64,000 nt of DNA from Kluyvera sp040932435. Lineage in GTDB: Bacteria; Pseudomonadota; Gammaproteobacteria; Enterobacterales; Enterobacteriaceae. The position numbers and the translations under genes were made by a program. Of the stretch, positions 25,303 to 32,496 are shown piece after piece. Positions within the stretch are counted from its first letter, which is position 1, and every line of letters starts with the position of its first letter. The notes under the pieces were generated by a model. That model searched no databases. It had not been told where the DNA came from and saw only the letters and a program-made list of their open reading frames with translations. The stretch covers positions 124,001-188,000 of the forward strand of contig NZ_JBFQGA010000010.1 of the NCBI RefSeq assembly GCF_040932435.1, in the 5' to 3' direction.

Positions 25303-26238
25303 TTACAGAACCAGTTCGCTATTCAGTACCAGTGCCAGTAACGCTTGGCGGGCGAAGATGCCGTTGCCGGCCTGTTGGAAATACCAGGCATGCGGCGTTT
25401 TATCGACATCGGTGGTGATTTCATCAATGCGTGGCAGCGGGTGCAGCACTTTCATGTTGTCGCGGGCGCCTTCGAGGTCGGCGGCGCGCAGGACGAACTG
25501 CGCCTTGACGTTGGCATATTCGGAAGGGTCGAGGCGCTCTTTTTGCACGCGAGTCATGTAGAGGATATCGACTTCTGCCATGACTTCATCAATGGCGCTG
25601 TGCAGGCTCCACTCGATGCCTTTTTCATCCAGCATATCGAGGATGTACTGTGGCATAGCCAGCGCATCCGGAGCGATAAAGTAGAAGCGGTTACCGTTGA
25701 ATTTCGCCAGCGCCTGGGTCAGTGAGTGGACGGTGCGGCCATACTTCAGGTCGCCAACCATCGCGATGTGCAGATTTTCCAAGCGCCCTTGAGTTTCCTG
25801 AATGGTGAACAGGTCGAGCAGCGTCTGGGTGGGGTGCTGGTTTGCGCCGTCACCCGCGTTCAGCACGGGAATACCGCCGGAGAATTCTGTCGCCAGACGC
25901 GCAGCGCCCTCTTGTGGGTGGCGCATGACGATGGCGTCCACGTAGGTGCTGATAACGGAAATGGTGTCGGCTAGGGTTTCACCTTTCTTGCCAAGAGAGG
26001 TGTTAGCGCTGTCGGAGAAGCCGACCACGCTGGCCCCAAGGCGGTGCATGGAAGTTTCAAAAGACAGGCGGGTGCGCGTCGAGGCCTCGAAGAAGCAGCT
26101 GGCAATCACTTTGTGCTTTAGCAGTTCAGGCTGCGGATTGGCTTTGAGTTTAGCGGCGGTCGACAAAACCAGTTCAAGGTCTTCGCGGCTGAGATCGTTT
26201 ATGGAAATGATGTGTTTTTGATACAGCGGATTAGCCAT
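25303..26238 (-). CDS. pyrB: Aspartate carbamoyltransferase catalytic chain
   Basis: A 311-residue catalytic subunit that makes carbamoyl-aspartate, the first committed step of pyrimidine synthesis. The carbamoyl-phosphate loop FEASTRTRLSF near residues 50-60 and the HPTQTLLD motif near residue 134 are intact. The start at 26238 (MANPLYQK) follows AGGAGATAACC and matches E. coli; the further upstream codon at 26262 falls in the attenuator. Expression is controlled by UTP through the pyrL attenuator. Confidence 0.97.
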   Translation of the reverse strand: MANPLYQKHIISINDLSREDLELVLSTAAKLKANPQPELLKHKVIASCFFEASTRTRLSFETSMHRLGASVVGFSDSANTSLGKKGETLADTISVISTYVDAIVMRHPQEGAARLATEFSGGIPVLNAGDGANQHPTQTLLDLFTIQETQGRLENLHIAMVGDLKYGRTVHSLTQALAKFNGNRFYFIAPDALAMPQYILDMLDEKGIEWSLHSAIDEVMAEVDILYMTRVQKERLDPSEYANVKAQFVLRAADLEGARDNMKVLHPLPRIDEITTDVDKTPHAWYFQQAGNGIFARQALLALVLNSELVL

Positions 26239-26380
26239 GGTTATCTCCTGACGACGGCGCAAAAAAAAAGCCCCTTAAATAAGGGGCTTTGAGAATTGGG
26301 GATGCAACGGAAAGAAAAAACGGCAGGCCAGCGTCTGTTTTCAGACGCGGTAGGACGCGATGTCGTACACACTGAACCAT
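26231..26380 (-). CDS. pyrL: pyrBI leader peptide PyrL
   Basis: A 49-codon leader peptide beginning MVQCVRHRVLPRLKTDAG, close to E. coli PyrL (44 codons). It has a strong ribosome site (GGGAGGAAAT). Its translation follows RNA polymerase through U-rich leader sequence; when UTP is low, close coupling stops the attenuator hairpin from forming. Oddly, the frame here runs through the attenuator T-tract and stops inside pyrB, overlapping it by 8 bp, whereas the E. coli peptide stops before the pyrB start. Confidence 0.85.
   Translation of the reverse strand: MVQCVRHRVLPRLKTDAGLPFFLSVASPILKAPYLRGFFFAPSSGDNHG
26261..26290 (-). terminator. pyrBI attenuator
   Basis: On the minus strand, AAAGCCCCTT-ATTT-AAGGGGCTTT is followed by nine T in all. 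It is the UTP-sensitive attenuator between pyrL and pyrB. Confidence 0.92.
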
Positions 26381-26405
26381 ATTTCCTCCCGGCAAACGGA
26401 GCAGG

Positions 26406-26411
26406 ATTATA
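26406..26411 (-). promoter_or_regulatory. -10 box of the pyrLBI promoter
   Basis: TATAAT on the minus strand, 26 bp upstream of the pyrL start, followed by CCTGCTCCGTTTGCC. The short T-run in the start region resembles the slippage site of the E. coli pyrBI promoter. Confidence 0.65.
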
Positions 26412-26625
26412 CGCAGCTTTATTGGGCAATCAAGCGCTGAATTCACAATTCGCGTTACGTAAACGATTCTTATCGATTGGTGAGTCGGTTTTAATGAATT
26501 TAAATTCAGTGTGTCGTCGGTAAAACCGCGCACTGGCAGAGTCATGACAAAAAGTACTGGTATGGTAAGCCGAATTTACGTATAACAACTTAAAATTGAA
26601 ACATCGTTTTATTTGTGGAGTCATT

Positions 26626-27078
26626 ATGATTATTGGCAACATCCATCACCTGCCGTCATGGCTGCCGGAAGAACTGCGTCAGGCGATTCTTCACCTGCAA
26701 GCTAACGTCACCGACGAAACCCCGGAAGGGAAATACGACATCGACGGTAACCGTCTGTTTTATCTGATTTCAGAGAATATGACCGAGCCGTTTGCCGATC
26801 GTCGCGCGGAATATCATGTGCGCTATCTAGATATCCAAGTGGTGTTGAAAGGTCAGGAAGGAATGGCGTTCAGCGTATTGCCTGCTGGCAAGCCTGATAC
26901 CGATTGGCTCGCAGATAAAGACATCGCTTTTCTGCCGGAAGGTGGTCAGGAAAAAATGGTGGTGATGAGCGAAGGCGACTTTGTGGTGTTTTATCCGGGC
27001 GAAGTACACAAACCGCTGTGCGCCGTAGGGCAGCCAGCTAAAGTACGCAAAGCGGTGATTAAGCTGCTGGTGGCGTGA
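26626..27078 (+). CDS. tabA: YhcH/YjgK/YiaL-family protein TabA
   Basis: A 150-residue cupin-like protein matching E. coli TabA (YjgK), which affects biofilm formation and toxin-antitoxin-linked fimbrial repression. The family segments IEGNRLFYLISE-like (IDGNRLFYLISE), ARYLDIQ-like (VRYLDIQVVLKG) and VFYPGEVHKPLCAV with its metal-binding His are intact. The start at 26626 (MIIGNIHHL) has the ribosome site TGTGGAG; ten codons further upstream is an alternative ATG. Confidence 0.93.
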   Translation: MIIGNIHHLPSWLPEELRQAILHLQANVTDETPEGKYDIDGNRLFYLISENMTEPFADRRAEYHVRYLDIQVVLKGQEGMAFSVLPAGKPDTDWLADKDIAFLPEGGQEKMVVMSEGDFVVFYPGEVHKPLCAVGQPAKVRKAVIKLLVA

Positions 27079-27084
27079 TGAGAA

Positions 27085-27164
27085 GTAGGCCTGATAAGCG
27101 TAGTGCCATCAGGCACGATGCGGTGACAATGCCGGATGGCGGCGTTCCGCCTTATCCGGCCTAC
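27085..27164. repeat. REP pair between tabA and argI
   Basis: GTAGGCCTGATAAGCG...CCATCAGGC and GCCGGATGGCGGC...TTATCCGGCCTAC, facing units. Confidence 0.88.
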
Positions 27165-27187
27165 ATTCACGAAGAATCCGGACGCCG

Positions 27188-28192
27188 CTATTTGCTCAGC
27201 GTCGCGACCATCACCGCTTTAATGGTGTGCATCCGGTTTTCCGCCTGATCGAATACGACGCTGGCCGGAGATTCAAAGACTTCATCCGTCACTTCCATTC
27301 CGCCGTGCATACCGTACTCTGCCGCCATTTTCTTACCCAGCGTGGTCTGGTCGTCGTGGAACGCCGGCAGGCAGTGCAGGAATTTGACCTGTGGATTGCC
27401 GGTTAGCTTCATCATCGCGCTGTTGACCTGATAGCCGCGCAATAGCGCAATACGTTCCGCCCATTTCTCTTTGGCTTCGCCCATCGATACCCACACGTCG
27501 GTATAGATAAAGTCAGCGCCTTTTACACCTGCGGCGATATCTTCGGTCAGCGTAACGTTGCCGCCGTTTTTCTGCGCCAGCGCTTTGCATTCTGCAACAA
27601 GGCTTGCTTCAGGCCAGCATGCCTGAGGGGCGACCAAACGCAGATCGAGCCCGGTTAACGCCGCGGCTTCCAGCATGGAGTTACCCATGTTGTTACGCGC
27701 GTCGCCTGCATAAACCAGCGTCATTTCATTGAACGCTTTACCCGGCAAATGCTCCTGCATGGTGAGTAAATCTGCCAGTAGCTGGGTTGGGTGGAATTCG
27801 TCAGTCAGGCCGTTCCACACAGGTACGCCGGAATACTCCGCCAGCGTTTCAACGATCTCTTGGCCATAGCCACGGTATTGGATGCCGTCATACATCCGGC
27901 CCAGCACGCGGGCGGTGTCTTTGATCGACTCTTTGTGGCCAATCTGGCTGCCGCTAGACCCGAGATAAGTGACGCGAGCGCCCTGATCGTAAGCGGCAAC
28001 TTCGAAAGAGCATCGTGTACGGGTCGAGTCTTTTTCGAAGATGAGCGCGATGTTTTTACCGGTCAGGTTCGGCGACTCCGTGCCGTGCTTTTTATCCGCT
28101 TTGAGTTTTGCCGCGAGCAGCAGCAGGGTGGTGATTTCTGCAGGGGTAAAATCGAGTAATTTTAAGAAGTGTTTTTTATACAGACTAGACAT
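27188..28192 (-). CDS. argI: Ornithine carbamoyltransferase
   Basis: A 334-residue OTCase that makes citrulline from ornithine and carbamoyl phosphate in arginine synthesis. The STRTR carbamoyl-phosphate motif is in FEKDSTRTRCSFE near residue 55, HPTQ in DEFHPTQLLAD near 135, and the ornithine-loop Cys in FLHCLPAFHD near 275. Two ARG boxes lie about 30 bp upstream, indicating ArgR repression. Confidence 0.97.
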   Translation of the reverse strand: MSSLYKKHFLKLLDFTPAEITTLLLLAAKLKADKKHGTESPNLTGKNIALIFEKDSTRTRCSFEVAAYDQGARVTYLGSSGSQIGHKESIKDTARVLGRMYDGIQYRGYGQEIVETLAEYSGVPVWNGLTDEFHPTQLLADLLTMQEHLPGKAFNEMTLVYAGDARNNMGNSMLEAAALTGLDLRLVAPQACWPEASLVAECKALAQKNGGNVTLTEDIAAGVKGADFIYTDVWVSMGEAKEKWAERIALLRGYQVNSAMMKLTGNPQVKFLHCLPAFHDDQTTLGKKMAAEYGMHGGMEVTDEVFESPASVVFDQAENRMHTIKAVMVATLSK

Positions 28193-28219
28193 TTTTCCCT
28201 CACCTGGCTCAAGCCACTT

Positions 28220-28258
28220 ATTGAATTAAAATTCACTTTATATGTATGAATATTCATT
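28220..28258. promoter_or_regulatory. Tandem ARG boxes (ArgR operator) of argI
   Basis: ATTGAATTAAAATTCACT (28220-28237) matches the ARG-box consensus wNTGAATwwwwATTCANw exactly. A second box TATGTATGAATATTCATT (28241-28258) follows after 3 bp, the normal spacing for an ArgR hexamer. Confidence 0.88.
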
Positions 28259-28352
28259 TGCAACCCCAATAACAAATCTTTATCGGAAAGGTGGAGGCAA
28301 TGGCAACGGTATGTGACAATAAGAGTATCTGCCACATTATGAGGAACGAGCC

Positions 28353-28772
28353 ATGGCAAACCCGGAACACCTGGAAGAACAGCGTGAAGAAACACGTCTG
28401 ATCATTGAAGAGCTGCTGGAAGACGGCAGCGATCCTGATGCGCTGTACACCATCGAGCACCACCTTTCTGCAGACGATTTTGAAAGCCTGGAGAAAGCGG
28501 CGGTTGAAGCCTTCAAGATGGGTTACGAAGTTACCGAACCGGAAGAGCTGGAAGTGGAAGAGGGCGACACCGTCATCTGCTGCGATATTCTGAGTGAATG
28601 TGCGCTGAATGCTGAGCTTATCGACGCACAGGTTGAGCAACTGATGAACCTGGCTGAGAAATTCGAAGTTGATTATGACGGTTGGGGAACCTACTACGAA
28701 GATCCTAACGGTGAAGAAGGCGACGACGACGAAGATGAAGTCGATGAAGACGACGACGGCGTTCGCCACTAA
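28353..28772 (+). CDS. rraB: Regulator of RNase E activity B
   Basis: A 139-residue acidic protein matching RraB, which binds the C-terminal half of RNase E and inhibits mRNA decay by the degradosome. The sequence ICCDILSECALNAELIDAQVEQL is conserved, and the tail is very acidic (GEEGDDDEDEVDEDDD). The ATG follows GAGGAACGAGCC. It diverges from argI. Confidence 0.96.
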   Translation: MANPEHLEEQREETRLIIEELLEDGSDPDALYTIEHHLSADDFESLEKAAVEAFKMGYEVTEPEELEVEEGDTVICCDILSECALNAELIDAQVEQLMNLAEKFEVDYDGWGTYYEDPNGEEGDDDEDEVDEDDDGVRH

Positions 28773-28784
28773 GTCATCTGTTTT

Positions 28785-28810
28785 CCTACGGCAGCGACCG
28801 CTGCCGTAGG
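28785..28810 (+). other. Strong hairpin between rraB and miaE
   Basis: CCTACGGCAGC-GACC-GCTGCCGTAGG: an 11-bp perfect stem that ends 14 bp before the miaE start. It has no T-run, so it is an mRNA hairpin rather than a canonical terminator. Confidence 0.6.
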
Positions 28811-28824
28811 CCAAGGATTCCTCG

Positions 28825-29583
28825 ATGGATTACCCGCAAATACTCTCCCCCATTTACCAATTCCTGCATTGCAAAACGCCCCAAGCGTGGCTGGACAAAG
28901 CGCGCTTACCTGAAAATCTTCCGTTATTGCTTACCGATCATTTGGTTTGCGAGCTGAAAGCGGCACAAACCGCGATGCTGATGGTGCGTAAATATGTGGC
29001 TGATAAAGACGGCGCGCAGACGCTGCTCGATTGGCTCAAACCGTATGAGGCGTTCACTTTCCGTGAGGGTGTCGAGCCAGATTTTGTCGCACTCAATAAG
29101 CAGATTGGCAAAGGCATTATGCCCAAGACTGACGACCCGTGGGGACGTCAGCTTATCGACAGCATGGTGCTGTTGATTAAAGAAGAACTGCACCATTTTT
29201 GGCAGGTGCGCGAGGTCATGCAGCGCCGCAACATTCCCTATGTGAAAATCACCGCCAGTCGCTACGCGAAAGGGATGCTGAAAGAGGTTCGTACCCACGA
29301 ACCGTTGACGCTGATTGATAAGCTCATTTGCGGGGCGTATATCGAAGCGCGTTCCTGCGAGCGTTTCGCCGCGCTGGCGCCGTATCTCGATGACGAACTC
29401 AACGCTTTTTACCTGTCGCTGTTACGTTCAGAAGCACGGCATTATCAAGATTACCTGACGCTGGCTCAACAGATTTCTGCCGATGATATCAGCGAGCGTA
29501 TACGCTTTTTTGGTGAAGTTGAGGCAGTACTTATTGCCTCTCCCGACCACGAATTCCGTTTCCACAGCGGCATTCCGACCTAA
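28825..29583 (+). CDS. miaE: tRNA-(ms2io6A37) hydroxylase
   Basis: A 252-residue ferritin-like di-iron monooxygenase that hydroxylates the isopentenyl group at A37 of tRNAs reading UNN codons. The di-iron ligands are expected in the helices containing LVCELKAAQTAM, KEELHHFWQVREVM (E-x2-H) and EARSCERFA plus SEARHYQDY (E-x2-H). It matches Salmonella MiaE closely. It is absent from E. coli K-12, so it helps place the organism. It lies 52 bp after rraB with AAGGATTC as ribosome site. Confidence 0.95.
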   Translation: MDYPQILSPIYQFLHCKTPQAWLDKARLPENLPLLLTDHLVCELKAAQTAMLMVRKYVADKDGAQTLLDWLKPYEAFTFREGVEPDFVALNKQIGKGIMPKTDDPWGRQLIDSMVLLIKEELHHFWQVREVMQRRNIPYVKITASRYAKGMLKEVRTHEPLTLIDKLICGAYIEARSCERFAALAPYLDDELNAFYLSLLRSEARHYQDYLTLAQQISADDISERIRFFGEVEAVLIASPDHEFRFHSGIPT

Positions 29584-29710
29584 TCTCTCCTTCCGAATGC
29601 GGCTGAAAATTTTGGTGGCTAGAATTACGCCAAGGTTGCCGCAATAATCGCAGCACAATAAGGAGACATGACATCTCCAGAACAGGTATTAATTTGATTA
29701 AGGATGGTTA

Positions 29711-30541
29711 ATGAACTGGGCTCACGTGGTGTTGGCGGGTTATATCGGGGCGGTGATTGCTATTGTAGTTGGCGTCTTTCGAAAAAAGGGTTGGATAGGC
29801 AAGATCTCCGGTGCGGCGATTTTTGTGCTAGCCATTGTTGGATGGAACCTGTTTGACGTGCACTACCTTATTCCGCGTGAAAGCCCGGACTATGGCCTGA
29901 CGGAAACGCAGAAATTCGAAAAAGCGATGCTGTCCGTGCCGGTCTACCAGGTGATTAAAGAGCATGACCCGGCGCTATGGCAGAATATCCTCACGCAATC
30001 GGCGCAGATGAAAGAGGCGGGGAAAAGTGAGCAGCAAATTATCGACACTATTCAGCCGCAGATCCTGCAGTTTCAAATGGCGCGTTTGCAGCAGGCACCG
30101 GATGCCAACGTCATTGCCTACATGAAAATTAACCTTGAGCAAATGAATGCGGTAGCGAAAGTCGGCGGCGATGAATGTTTCCGTTTCCTGTTCCCGGCGG
30201 TGAAGGGAGGGATCAATCCGGTAAAGCTCATTCCACGTGAGATTATGAGTCGCCGTATGGAGAACGACATGAGCATGATGCACGCCGCTTACGGTCCGGA
30301 TAAACATACGGTAACGGCACAAGAAAAACAGCTGGCGCTGCAGGATCTGCAGGCCATTAGCCCAAAACTGGTGCAGCAATATGGGCCGGATATTGAAATC
30401 ATGGCCGACCCGAACAAAGCAATAGGTAAAGAGAAAGTGGCCTGTGAAATGGTGCAGGATCTATGGACACAGGTGCTTAAACTGCCCACAGCCCGCGCGG
30501 CTGGCGTGATTCGCCTGATGCTGTCAGCTGAGATGCAATAA
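29711..30541 (+). CDS. Membrane-anchored protein of unknown function
   Basis: A 276-residue protein I do not recognise. Two N-terminal hydrophobic segments (residues about 5-22 and 33-50) are joined by a positively charged FRKKGWIGK loop. The rest is a soluble helical domain of about 220 residues, rich in Gln and Met, with two cysteines in GGDECFRF and VACEMV. The soluble part would face the periplasm or cytosol depending on topology. It lies alone between miaE and yjgM, with an ATG preceded by AAGGATGGTTA. Nothing in the neighbours points to a pathway. Confidence 0.75.
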   Translation: MNWAHVVLAGYIGAVIAIVVGVFRKKGWIGKISGAAIFVLAIVGWNLFDVHYLIPRESPDYGLTETQKFEKAMLSVPVYQVIKEHDPALWQNILTQSAQMKEAGKSEQQIIDTIQPQILQFQMARLQQAPDANVIAYMKINLEQMNAVAKVGGDECFRFLFPAVKGGINPVKLIPREIMSRRMENDMSMMHAAYGPDKHTVTAQEKQLALQDLQAISPKLVQQYGPDIEIMADPNKAIGKEKVACEMVQDLWTQVLKLPTARAAGVIRLMLSAEMQ

Positions 30542-30549
30542 AGCGGACC

Positions 30550-30579
30550 AAGCCCCTTTGCCTGATTTCAGAGGGGCTT
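30550..30579. terminator. Terminator shared by the unknown gene and yjgM
   Basis: AAGCCCCT...AGGGGCTT with a 14-nt loop. It overlaps the last codons of yjgM and is followed by TTAA on the plus strand; modest T-run. Confidence 0.55.
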
Positions 30580-31071
30580 TAACATCCGCACTTCGCAGTC
30601 TACGTGGCCGGTACAACCTAGCGGTTCGGCAATATGCGCAAAGCCCAAACGTTCGTAGAGATGAATTGCCTCGGTGAGAAACGCCGTCGTTTCTAAATAG
30701 CACTGCTTAAAGCCCTGATCGCGCGCATGATCGAGCGCCATCTGCGCTAACTTTTTCGCCAGCCCTTGGCCTCTGATGCTCGGCAGAAAATACATCTTTT
30801 GCAGTTCGCAAATATCCGGCTCGCTACAACCTAATGGCGCAACGCCGCCGCCGCCCACCACTTCTCCATTCTGCTCAACGACCCAATAGGCCGCGCCCGG
30901 CTGGCTGTAAACTTGGAATAGCTCATCCAAATTGGGATCCGCCACCGTGTAACCTTTATCAGCGGTCAGGCCGTATTCGGCAGAGACAAGGCGGATTACC
31001 GCGGCGATAGCGGCATTATCGGTTTCGGTGATTCGGCGCAGCGTTAGCGTGGATGGTCGCACTACATTCAT
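30568..31071 (-). CDS. yjgM: GNAT-family acetyltransferase YjgM
   Basis: A 167-residue GNAT protein matching E. coli YjgM. The acetyl-CoA loop is in YFLPSIRGQGLAKKLAQMAL, and the C-terminal YERLGF motif precedes GCTGHVDCEVRML. The start at 31071 (MNVVRPSTL) fits the E. coli length; the longer frame adds 16 residues without a ribosome site I can see. The substrate is unproven. Its position between rraB and valS is as in E. coli. Confidence 0.9.
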   Translation of the reverse strand: MNVVRPSTLTLRRITETDNAAIAAVIRLVSAEYGLTADKGYTVADPNLDELFQVYSQPGAAYWVVEQNGEVVGGGGVAPLGCSEPDICELQKMYFLPSIRGQGLAKKLAQMALDHARDQGFKQCYLETTAFLTEAIHLYERLGFAHIAEPLGCTGHVDCEVRMLKPL

Positions 31072-31261
31072 AATATGGCTCAATTCTAGAAAAACACTTA
31101 TATATTTATTTAATAGCACTCTCTTGTGTTAGGTGCAAGACGTTCCTGAATCAGAAAAAAACAAAATACACTAGGTAGTTAAAAATAGTATTGTAATTGG
31201 ACCAGTAATTTAAAGCTGGCATATTTTTATATTAATGGAATGGATGCTAGGGATATTATTC

Positions 31262-32440
31262 ATGAATAATTCTATCTGTGGTCAGGGTAATCAAAACCAC
31301 AAATTTGTTTTCACCGGTAAGGGTTGGGACTATTTTATTATTTGCCTTGTAAATTTTTTACTGAGTTGTATTACCCTAGGGGTGTATACGCCATGGGCGA
31401 TCGTGAGATGTCGTCGTTATATTTATGAGAAAATGACGCTTAACGGACAGCACTTTGTCTATAAGGCAACGGGTGGGGCTATTTTTGTTAGTTTTCTATT
31501 GATTATGGTTATTTCTGTTGCCAGCGTGAGTTTTATTGCTAATAACAGTCCGTTTATCGGTTTTTCTTTAATTGGCTTATTGGTCGCAGCCCTTCCATTG
31601 ATGACAATTAAGAGCCTGCAATATCAGGCGATAATGACATCGCTTAACGGCGTGCGTTTTGGCTTTAACTGCTCAACATTCCAAGCGTGGCTCTATATGT
31701 TGGCGGTGCCAGTGGTGCTTGCTCTAATAAACTGGGCCGTGGTTTATCTGCTGATTCTTGCCACCGATTGGGTTGAAATGCTTGTCAGAATAGCATTTAT
31801 CGCGTTTGTGGGAATTGTGGGCATGGGTGTCACCTACGGTATTACCTATGCAAAATGGATGCAGTTAGTGGGTAATGGCGGATATTTCGGTATTCACCGG
31901 TTTGCCATAAGTGTTGATATGAAAATGTGCGTAGTGGGATGCATTAAAGCCGTGTTAGTGCTGCTGCCATTTGTTGTTGTGATTGCCTGGCTGATTGCCC
32001 CCATTTTTCTGCAAATGATGATGTTGGCTGTGCTAGGCGTGGCCGACGACGAATTTATCTTGGAAAATCAGAGCAGAATAATCGCGTGCTATTTTCTTTA
32101 TTTCACTGGAATTATTGTGGTTGGAAGTTTTTTGTACACCACACTACGTAATCTGTTTATGAATAACCTCGTATTGGCTGAGGGAAAGATCCGCTTTCAT
32201 TCTTCGGTTACCGTGCATGGCTTAGTCTGGCGTTTTGTACTGGTGATATTTATTTCGGGCATTACGTTTGGACTGGGCTATCCGTGGATGAAAATGTGGC
32301 TGGTCAGTTGGCTGGCCAGTCATTCCCATGTACAGGGTGATTTGGATGCGTTGGAACTGACTGACCATCAAGAAGAGCTGGCCACAGGCCCGGCAATGTG
32401 GGTATCACGCGGTGTGATGACCTACTTCCCGTTCATCTGA
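31262..32440 (+). CDS. yjgN: DUF898 inner-membrane protein YjgN
   Basis: A 392-residue polytopic protein of the YjgN/DUF898 family with about nine hydrophobic segments. The family begins with a short soluble part (KFVFTGKGWDYFIICLVN) and carries repeated LGVYTPWAIVRCRRY and LGYPWMKMWLVSW-type segments, which suggests an internal duplication. The start at 31262 has AGGGAT upstream; the ATG nine codons before is less favoured. Function is unknown. Base composition is more AT-rich than its neighbours. Confidence 0.85.
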   Translation: MNNSICGQGNQNHKFVFTGKGWDYFIICLVNFLLSCITLGVYTPWAIVRCRRYIYEKMTLNGQHFVYKATGGAIFVSFLLIMVISVASVSFIANNSPFIGFSLIGLLVAALPLMTIKSLQYQAIMTSLNGVRFGFNCSTFQAWLYMLAVPVVLALINWAVVYLLILATDWVEMLVRIAFIAFVGIVGMGVTYGITYAKWMQLVGNGGYFGIHRFAISVDMKMCVVGCIKAVLVLLPFVVVIAWLIAPIFLQMMMLAVLGVADDEFILENQSRIIACYFLYFTGIIVVGSFLYTTLRNLFMNNLVLAEGKIRFHSSVTVHGLVWRFVLVIFISGITFGLGYPWMKMWLVSWLASHSHVQGDLDALELTDHQEELATGPAMWVSRGVMTYFPFI

Positions 32441-32446
32441 TACAAC

Positions 32447-32473
32447 AAGGCCGGAGCAAGCTCCGGCCTTTAT
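32447..32473. terminator. Bidirectional terminator between yjgN and valS
   Basis: AAGGCCGGAGC-AA-GCTCCGGCCTT, an 11-bp perfect stem followed by TATT on the plus strand. Confidence 0.85.
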
Positions 32474-32496
32474 TACAGCAATAACCTTAACGGCAA

